64,000 nucleotides of DNA from Sceloporus undulatus (taxonomy: Eukaryota; Chordata; Lepidosauria; Squamata; Phrynosomatidae), in the NCBI RefSeq assembly GCF_019175285.1, contig NC_056527.1, positions 70,089,637 to 70,153,636 on the forward strand. The letters run 5' to 3'. Positions 56,728 through 64,000 of the stretch are shown here, piece after piece. Position 1 is the stretch's first letter. Each line of letters begins with the position of its first letter. The position numbers and the translations under genes are program-made. Below the pieces are notes generated by a model that was not told the DNA's origin, ran no database searches, and worked only from the letters and a program-made list of their open reading frames with translations.

Positions 56728-56960
56728 AAGAGTCATGCCTTAAGCTCTGCGCCCCACAACATATTCCAACTCCCAGAATTCCATAGCCTTGAGCCAGAAA
56801 AAGTCAAGCCTTAAGCTCTGGGCCCCACAACAAACTCCAGCTCCCAGAATTCCATAGCCTTGAGCCAGAAAAAGAGTCAAGCCTTGAGCTCTGGGCCCCA
56901 CAACATACTCAAACGCCCAGAATTCCATAGGCTTGAGCCAGAAAAGAGTTAAAGTGCTGT
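56728..56960. repeat. Tandem array, ~66-bp unit, 3 copies
   Basis: Each unit has AAGTCAAGCCTTAAGCTCTG, GGCCCCACAACA, CTCCCAGAATTCCATAGCCT and TGAGCCAGAAAA. Confidence 0.85.
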
Positions 56961-58190
56961 CAAACCGGGTTATTTCTCCAGTATGGATGCAGCCTGATGC
57001 AGCCCTCACAAATTGGTGCCACTCCCGTCCCTCCCTCTCCTCCTCGGTTCCCTTTTGCCAGCCTGGCGCCTCCCCTTCAGGCCCCCACATGGCCAAGAGT
57101 CCTGACTTCCCTGTTGTTGAGAAAGGGAGGCCAGGCCAAGGAGAGAAGACTAAGAGACAGAGAGAGACATTTGTGAGGCGAGGGAGGGTGGTGCGGGCCC
57201 CCCCTTTAGCTGAGGGCCCCGAGGCGCTTCCCCACTTGCCCTATGCTAGCTACGGGCCTGCTGCTTCCTGAGGTTTCCTTCTTTGACTGAATCCTGACTA
57301 AATAAGACTATTATAACACACAAATATAAACATTCTCAGCTTCAGCCACAAACAATTTATGGTCATAGGCATGAAATTGTTTTTATATTTTATATTTAGA
57401 TCACTTTGGATGTTTTAACATAGCGTCATACATGGTGAAACATATGTAGGCAAACAAGGTCGGTTTAAAGGGACATACAGGATTACTCTTGGCTCACTGC
57501 TGCTGAGCTGGTGGACAAAATAAATTGTGTGTTTTGAGGGGAGAGAAGAGAGAGAGAGAGAGAGAGATAAGCTGAGCTTTATGATTTACTCAGATAATCT
57601 GGTAGTCTATTTTTAAGTGCATGATTTAGAGATTCAGCAAGAAAGGGAGAATATGTGAGCAGTTGAAATTTAGAGAGTAGTGGAAGCCCTTTTCAGTAAA
57701 AGCCTCAACATATCTGCCAGACCCCAATTAAATACACAATACTGACAGTAACATTAGTATATTCAAGAAATCCCTTAATTTTTCCTTTCCAAAGGAAAAA
57801 AAAATCTGCCATCTTAATTGTTTTTAACAGTACCAAATGTTTTTCTGTTAAATTCATAATGAAACAAACATTCCCTGTTGTTTTGGTATGTGTGTGCAGG
57901 GTGGATGGGAGTTAGGTACCTGGCTTCATTTTGAAAAGAGGGATTTCCTGACTTGTTTGCCACGTCTTGACTTCTCTTCTTGTGCAGTGGGCAAATGAAA
58001 ATGCCTTAAAAGAGATATATAAAGATCAGGAAGTGATGAAGCAGGAGATCTTGTGACTCAGACTCCTCTTGGTAAAAGGTATGGATGTGTGGGTGGGATA
58101 ACTATGTTGCCACAACTTTTAGCTGAGCAGATACTTTATCTCCTCTCTCCATTGGAAACAATGGAGAAAAAATTAATCATGGGCAAGATC
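56961..58190. other. Unique sequence with a (GA)n run
   Basis: The GC-rich stretch 56990-57260 gives an unsupported open frame. GAGAGAGAGAGAGAGAG lies at about 57549-57567. I see no gene or named element in the rest. Confidence 0.35.
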
Positions 58191-58194
58191 CAGT

Positions 58195-58372
58195 GGGGTA
58201 TATTGGTTTGAGCATATGATTCTGGAGACCAAGGATCATTCCCTGCTCACCCATGGAAACCCATAGGACCTTGGGCAAGTCACACACCCTCAGCTCCAGA
58301 AAACCCCATGATGGGGCCTTACGATCACCATAAGTCAGAAATTATTTGCAGACGCACAACAGTCCTGCAGCA
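58195..58372 (+). repeat. CORE-type tRNA SINE
   Basis: TTGGTTTGAGCATATGATTC (A box region), GGAGACCAAGGATCATTCC (B box region), then ACCTTGGGCAAGTCACAC and ACGATCACCATAAGTCAGAA. Confidence 0.8.
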
Positions 58373-58374
58373 GA

Positions 58375-59998
58375 CTGGAGGAGGTGAAATCCCCCTTTTT
58401 TAAAAAGGGGGGGGGGGGGACCCAAACAATTACTGCCCAGTTAGCTTGATACCAATACCAGAAAAGAATCTAGATATGATTATTAAACAGAAAGTCTGCG
58501 AGCATTTAGAAGGAAATGTCATAATTGCAAAAAGTTAACACAGGTTTCTAAAAAACGAGTTGTGCCAGACCAATCTTATATCTTATTTTAATATAACTAC
58601 CTGCTTGGTAGATTAAGGGAATGCTATGGATGTACACATCTTGATTTAAGTAAGGCCTTTGACAAAGTCCCTCTTAATATTTTTGCAAACAAGCTAGTAA
58701 AATGTGGGTTAGACAAGACTACTGTTAGATAGGTTTGTAACTGGTTGACTAGCTGAACCTAAAGGGTGCTCAGCAATGTCTTCTCTTCATCCAGGAGAGA
58801 AGTGACTAGTGGAGGGCCACAGTGTTCTGTCCCAGGCCCAGTGCTATTCAACATCTTTATCAATGGCTTGGATGAAGGAACAGAGGGCATGCTTATGAAA
58901 TTTGCAATAGACACCAAATTAGGAGAAGTAGCCAACACTCCAGAAGACAGGACCAAGATTCAAAATGACTTGAATAGATTAGAAAGCTGAGCCAAAACTA
59001 ACAAAATGAATATCAATAGGGAGAAATGTAAGGTATTGCACTTAGATAGGGAAAAAACCCCCATAGATATAGGCTGGGGTATACGTGGCTTAAACAACAG
59101 CACATGTGAAAGGGCCTAGGAGTCTTAGTAGACCAGTAGAACATGAGTCAACGGTGTGATGCAGCAGCTAACAAAGCCAATGCGATTCTTGCCTGCATCA
59201 ATAGAAGTATAGTGTCTAGATTGTGGGAAATAATAGTGCCACTCTGTTCTGCTTTAGTCAGGCATGCTGTATGAGGAGCAATGTAGACAGCTGAATTTGT
59301 TTAGCCTGGTGAAGAGAAGATTAAAAGGTGATATGATAGTTCTGTTCAAATATTTGGAGTACCATATTGAGAACTAAACAAGGTTGATTTCTGCGGCTCC
59401 AGAGAATAGGACCAAGAGCAATGGATGCAAACTACAAGGAAAGAGATTCCCCCTCAACATCAGGAAGAACTTCCTTATAGTAAGAGCTTCTTGACAGTGG
59501 AACACTCTGCTTCAGAGTGTGGTGGAGTCTCATTCTTTGGAGGTTTTTAAACAGAGACTGGATGGCCATCTGACAGGGGTACTTTGATTGTGTGTTCCTG
59601 CATTGTCATTTATCACACGGGAGGAATTTATCTTAATTTCGAATGAAAAGAAAGTGGGACCAGAAAGCATTCAAGTGAATTCGCTAGTTCAGCGAATGTA
59701 CATGAATTTGAATTGCGTTCAAACTGACTTCCCATTGCTCAAAAATAGCTTGCCATTGCCCAAAATTGCATGTGATCACCTTTCACGCAATAACGTGAAA
59801 CCCTATGATTGCGTTCGGACTGACTTCCCATTGCCCAAAATTGCGTGTGGTAGTCTATCATGCAATAATGTTAAACCCTATGATTGCATTCAGATTGCCA
59901 TTGGATTATACTCCCAATTTCCCTTGTCTGATAACGTCCATTGTAAAGGGTTGGACTGGATGGCCCTTGTGGGCTTTTCCAACTCTATGATTCTATGA
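58375..59998 (+). mobile_element. CR1 LINE, 5'-truncated and frame-broken, holding a later insert
   Basis: The RT region starts near 58375 (TACTGCCCAGTTAGCTTGAT), with coding traces VLFNIFINGLDEG and NTPEDRTKIQNDLNRLE, a deletion near 59260-59275, the 3' UTR, and the end CAACTCTATGATTCTATGAA. A C/G run at 58412-58423 and several stops break it. A 332-bp insert (59607-59938) interrupts the 3' UTR. Confidence 0.88.
59607..59938. mobile_element. 332-bp nonautonomous insert inside the CR1 3' UTR
   Basis: The CR1 text stops at CATTGT (59601-59606) and resumes after CATTGT (59939-59944), so this is a flanked insert. It contains about two and a half copies of an ~85-95-bp unit (CTGACTTCCCATTGCCCAAA, CCCTATGATTGCGTTC). 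The ends CATTTATCACACGG and GATAACGTC are weakly inverted. The family is unknown. Confidence 0.7.
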
Positions 59999-60985
59999 AC
60001 AACAACAACAAAATCTAGTGATGGATTTCTATTTGCAAGATAGTGGAACCCTGTTCTCTCTTTCCTTTTGCATCCCCAATGCCTATTCCAGAAGGCTGGA
60101 AAATCCTCTGAAGCTAATGTTCTGGCAGTTCTGACACTTGTGGAGGGGAGTTTTGTCATTGGATTTAGGCTAATGACAGCTCCAGGCTGTAGTAATTGAG
60201 AGTCCCAATCCAGCTCATTCTTGTAGAGTGGAGGGTTTTGGATCTAGCATATCCAAGGCTGATGATGTCCTGCCATGTCCCTTGGTTTAGTTTTAGGGAT
60301 GTTTGCTTATTACTGTCAGCAGGATTACTCCCAGCAGTAGCCAGCAGAGTCTACTGTATATAACATTCTGTGGTGGAACTGAGCTGCCCTCCCTGCGGGC
60401 TGAGTTTTTCTGCCCCCATTATAATCCCATAGCAAGAAGATATGGAGGTTAGGATTGTTCTGACAGTGAGCAGTTAATCCCCAATGACTTCAGCAGGATT
60501 TAAACTGCCTAATTTTTGCAGGATAGCAGTTGTAGGCTTCCTTCCTTATCAAACATACTTGAATGTCAGTCTCATTTAAATCAATACAATTTACTTCTCC
60601 ATAAACATATATTTAAGGGGTCTTAAAGCTCTTGTATAAATAGTATATATGTGCATTTCTTTGATTACATTAGGCCTGGTGTAAGTCAATTAAAAACAGA
60701 TAGAGTATGTTGAAAAAGATAGGTGTTGCTTGTCTATCTGAAAAGAAATATCTCTGTGTGTGTTGATGAAAGGTAAAGTGAGGCAAATTCTGAGAGTCAT
60801 AGGTGTCAGAAGCTATGCTGCTGCTCCCTCAGTTCTGCCAGTCTTTCCATTTTGTATTCACTTACCCACTATTATGCTGTGTGTAGGATTGCAGCACTGT
60901 GTGCTCATTACATAGCTGAACTTTTTGTTTAAAGGTCAGAAAGGTCTCATGTATGCAAAGATGAACCATTTGACATAAAGCTGAA
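59999..60985. other. Unique sequence
   Basis: No gene or element is recognised. Confidence 0.4.
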
Positions 60986-60987
60986 GA

Positions 60988-60988
60988 G

Positions 60989-61027
<39 letters not shown>

Positions 61028-61345
61028 CTTTATTTATATACCGCTTTTCCAATGATCAAAGCAGTTTACATCAAAAACACAATTACATTCAATTTATAAA
61101 AATATAAAATCTCCATATATCAATATACATTCCTCAGCATAATAAAAATACAGCCATAAAATCTAACAGTCAATAAAGTGAACTTCTATCAAGAGTGGTA
61201 TCTACAAGGAGTCAGATAGGTATGCTAGCCAAAATAAATATGTCTTCAGAGCCTTCTTGAAGGCATCCAAGGTGAGGCAGACCTGAATTTCGTCAGGAAG
61301 ATTGTTCCAGAGAGTCGGTGCTGTCAATGCAGAATCTGTAATTTC

Positions 61346-61390
<45 letters not shown>

Positions 61391-61452
61391 TTTATTTATA
61401 TACCGCCTTTCCAACAGATCAAAAGTAATTCTTTTAAATTGTTAAGAGCTAT

Positions 61453-61496
<44 letters not shown>

Positions 61497-61535
61497 TTGT
61501 TTTATTTATATACTGCGGTGAATGGACCACAACAC
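60988..61535 (-). repeat. L2-type LINE tail and two further (AAT)n tails
   Basis: An (AAT)n run (60988-61026), TTTATTTATATACCGCTTTT and, at 61225-61335, reversed coding for LWNNLPDEIQ and ALKTYLFWLAYL mark an L2 3' end. Shorter tails of the same kind start at about 61348 and 61457, each with its own AAT run. Confidence 0.75.
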
Positions 61536-61559
61536 TAATATGTTTTTTTTAAATAGTCA

Positions 61560-61942
61560 AAATAGTTTATTTTGGGGTAGTACAGACTGCCACGAAATGG
61601 CGATCTGCATTCGCCTGTTTTAACTCTAGAGGAACAGCGCAGCCCCCAAACCGTGTGCCGTCCCTCTGGAGTAAAAAGAACCCGGTGTTTCTGGGTTCTT
61701 TTTGCAGTGCCAGAGTGATGTCCCAAGTGCGCCACTGGCGCACTCATGATGTAAGCAACATGAGGCGATGTGCGGATGCTGCGTGTCGCTTATGTCAAAA
61801 TAATGTTGCCCGTATGGACGGGATGCTGCCATTACTCCGCTGCCACACCATGCTAGGGTTAGGGATTGCACTGTTGGTGCATGGTTCCAAAGCCTAGTAT
61901 CAGTGCCAGCACTGCGCATTGGGCCATCTGTTCCGGGCCTTT
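61560..61942. mobile_element. CpG-rich MITE-like element
   Basis: It begins near GTAGTACAGACTGCCACG and ends about TTCCGGGCCT. It has GCTAGGGTTAGGGATTGC (about 61851), linking it to the CTAGGGTTAGG group. It abuts the palindromic MITE at 61943. Confidence 0.5.
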
Positions 61943-62175
61943 GGCCTGTTACAGACTGCCAAAATAAAGCTGCTTTGGGTCTCTTTGGAGGTATGCTATT
62001 TAAATGATGCATGGGTCCTAAGAGTCCGGAGGTCACACCAAAGCCACACTCCATTCCTAAGCACTGGAGTGCAGCTTTGGTGCAGCTTCCGGATTCTTAG
62101 GGTGCATGCATCATTTAAACAGCATACCTCCAAAGAGACCCGAAGCAGCTTTATTTTGGCAGTCTGTACCAGGCC
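61943..62175. mobile_element. Palindromic MITE (fold-back family A)
   Basis: GGCCTGTTACAGACTGCCAA and TTGGCAGTCTGTACCAGGCC are its inverted ends. The inside matches 34486-34718 almost base for base but reads on the opposite strand in the centre. Confidence 0.88.
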
Positions 62176-63962
62176 TTAGTTTCTCTATGTTTGAGCAGAC
62201 AGATGATGGAAGCAAAAAGGAAATATTTGGTGCATATATCCGTTATCTGCACTTACATTCAAAATAAGGCAGTGACATCCAAATATACTCTCTAATGAAA
62301 TAATAAGTTATGAGTTACAGTGCATGTATACCAGTGCTGCCTCCAGGATTTTAGAGACCCTTTGACTCCTTATTTAACTGTAAGATATAAGGTATGTAGA
62401 CAGAGAACTGCCTTGTGATCCATCTTTATGCTGACTCTGTACACAATGGTGAGTTTTTGTTCATTTTGGAGTCTCAGTATGAGACATTGATTAGGTTAAA
62501 CATAACTATGGAGAAAACTCAAATATGTATAACAAAGAGGGTAGAGAGTTGAAAGAGAGGTGAGTAAATACTAGGGAATATAGAAAAAAATGGTTGGAGA
62601 GCAAGCAGTGTGTCCAAAATAGGCAAGGTCTATGTATCTTATGGTACTGAGAAAATCTCTTGGCTGCTAGAGTAAAATAGAATAAAGAAGCCCAAATGGG
62701 GTAGCCATTCATTTACGGGGGGGGGGGGGGGTTCTTTGGAGGATTTCAATTTTCAATTTTTTTTTGTATTTTAGCACCTTGGAGAGGACAAATAGAGTGG
62801 AAGAAAACTGTGTCATTAGGACATGGGTGCCTACTATCTCATAATGAACAGAAAACATCTTGTTTTGAGCAGTGATTGACCATGAAGAATCTTGGGTTTG
62901 TGGTAGATAGCTAAATGCCAATGCAGCATGCAGCTGTTGCTTTTAACAAGGGCCAATTCCATTGTGAGTATGATTGGGAAATGAATTGAAATTAAAATGC
63001 CCAATACCCAGTGGGATCACTAGGGCTGTGTATGGGGGGCGCAAACCACACCAGGTAATACCCTAAGGGGAGATTACACTACTTCTCCTCAAACACCTAT
63101 CTTATGGCAGAAACGGGTTGTGGCATTCATCTGCTTTACTTTGAAATGCTTTAAGAGATGGTGGGAGTGGTGTGAAGCTCAGTGGGAGGAGAAATGAGAG
63201 GCACTAGAATTTTTTTAAAGTTAAAATTTCAAATTTCAAAATTTAATTTTAAAAATAATATATATATATATTTTAAAAATGCATTCTTCAATTTTCTTTA
63301 AAAACATCACATTTTAACCAAATCTTCACTATGTATATGTAAATAAATTTAGGTTGTGCATATGACATTATAATTTGAAAGTATAATTTTAATTTTGCTA
63401 GTTGTTTATGCCACAACTATTAGCATTACATTCAGTGGTATATGGGAATTATGATTTATGAGTAACATTAGTGCAAAAAAACAAAAACAAAACATTACTA
63501 AGAATTCTGTGTAGTGTGAAATGGGAGGAGGTCAATGAGGATCTGTGACATCCTGAGTTACCACACTGAGTGACACCAACCCTAGTAATGCCACTGCCAA
63601 TACCATACTGTCCTTAAGCACATCTGTGGTGTGAGCACAGATAGACTACTGTATACATTACTGGTCACAACTGAAAAAGGATAGACTCAATAAACAAGTC
63701 TGCAAAACCTGAGCAGATGTGTGCTAGGGAGATTTTGAAACCATTCATTCATTCATTCATTCATTCGCCATAACCTGAAGTCGACATGACAGCAGTTAAC
63801 AGCAACAAATGGCCAGAGATAATTGGTTGTTGTTTCTATCTTATCTTTCTCACAACATTTTTAGAAAACTAAAAACTTACATGCATTATTAACTTTTTAA
63901 AAGTCAAATCACAATACCAAATTTTTAAAAATACATATTTATTGGTAAAATATCATTTGTAT
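62176..63962. other. Unique AT-rich sequence with simple repeats
   Basis: A G run lies at 62718-62730, an (AT)n run at about 63260-63271 and an (ATTC)n run at about 63746-63767. No gene is seen. Confidence 0.4.
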
Positions 63963-63963
63963 G

Positions 63964-64000
63964 AATGTGGTGTGGGGGAGTGGTTTGAGTACTAGACTAT
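63964..64000 (+). repeat. 5' end of a CORE-type tRNA SINE, cut by the window edge
   Basis: GAATGTGGTGTGGGGGAGTG and GTTTGAGTACTAGACTAT match the A-box head of the family. Confidence 0.6.

Noticed and set aside
56740-57271. Frames of 112-118 codons on both strands
   Set aside because: They arise from the ~66-bp tandem repeat and adjoining GC-rich sequence. No homology is recognised.

Overview
This window is non-coding-rich vertebrate nuclear DNA, most likely from a squamate reptile, probably a lizard. The species is not determined. The evidence is a dense mix of CR1, L2, L1 and RTE-like LINEs, tRNA- and 5S-derived SINEs, DIRS and Ty3/Gypsy remnants, solo LTRs, many palindromic MITEs and long (AAT)n runs. 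It also carries one clear host exon: exon 1 of the Ca2+/calmodulin-stimulated adenylyl cyclase gene ADCY1, on the minus strand at 52166-52915. Because ADCY1 runs leftward, most of the window to the left is probably its intron 1 (inference). The sequence to the right is promoter and upstream DNA.

Layout. 1-16 kb: mostly unique AT-rich DNA with a GC-rich ~60-bp minisatellite (1.1-2.1 kb), a ~145-bp tandem array (5.8-6.7 kb) and several MITEs. 16.8-20.7 kb: fossil DIRS and Gypsy pieces. 21.16-21.92 kb: an intronless PSMG3 retrocopy with an intact reading frame and a 14-bp target-site duplication. 21.9-31 kb: a LINE graveyard (CR1, L1, RTE-like) holding a solo LTR and a 1.3-kb Tigger-like DNA transposon with an internal minisatellite. 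31.7-34.1 kb: GGCT/AGGCCT low-complexity DNA split by a second solo LTR. 35.5-37.3 kb: a three-exon Myb/SANT-domain gene, minus strand, probably of Harbinger origin, cut at its 3' end by a CR1. 37.5-47 kb: more CR1, L1, Gypsy and L2. 48.1-56.2 kb: a nearly identical 2.2-kb inverted duplication whose two arms flank ADCY1 exon 1. 56.2-64 kb: short tandem repeats, a CR1, L2 tails and MITEs.

The most notable feature is the inverted duplication. It places the first exon and promoter of ADCY1 in the 3.7-kb spacer of a large palindrome, which is either a structurally unstable locus or an assembly fold-back. Others worth attention are the open PSMG3 retrocopy, the SANT gene, and a solo LTR whose empty site can be read from a neighbouring CR1 5'-UTR repeat. 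I found no new gene system such as a toxin, defence or biosynthetic cluster.
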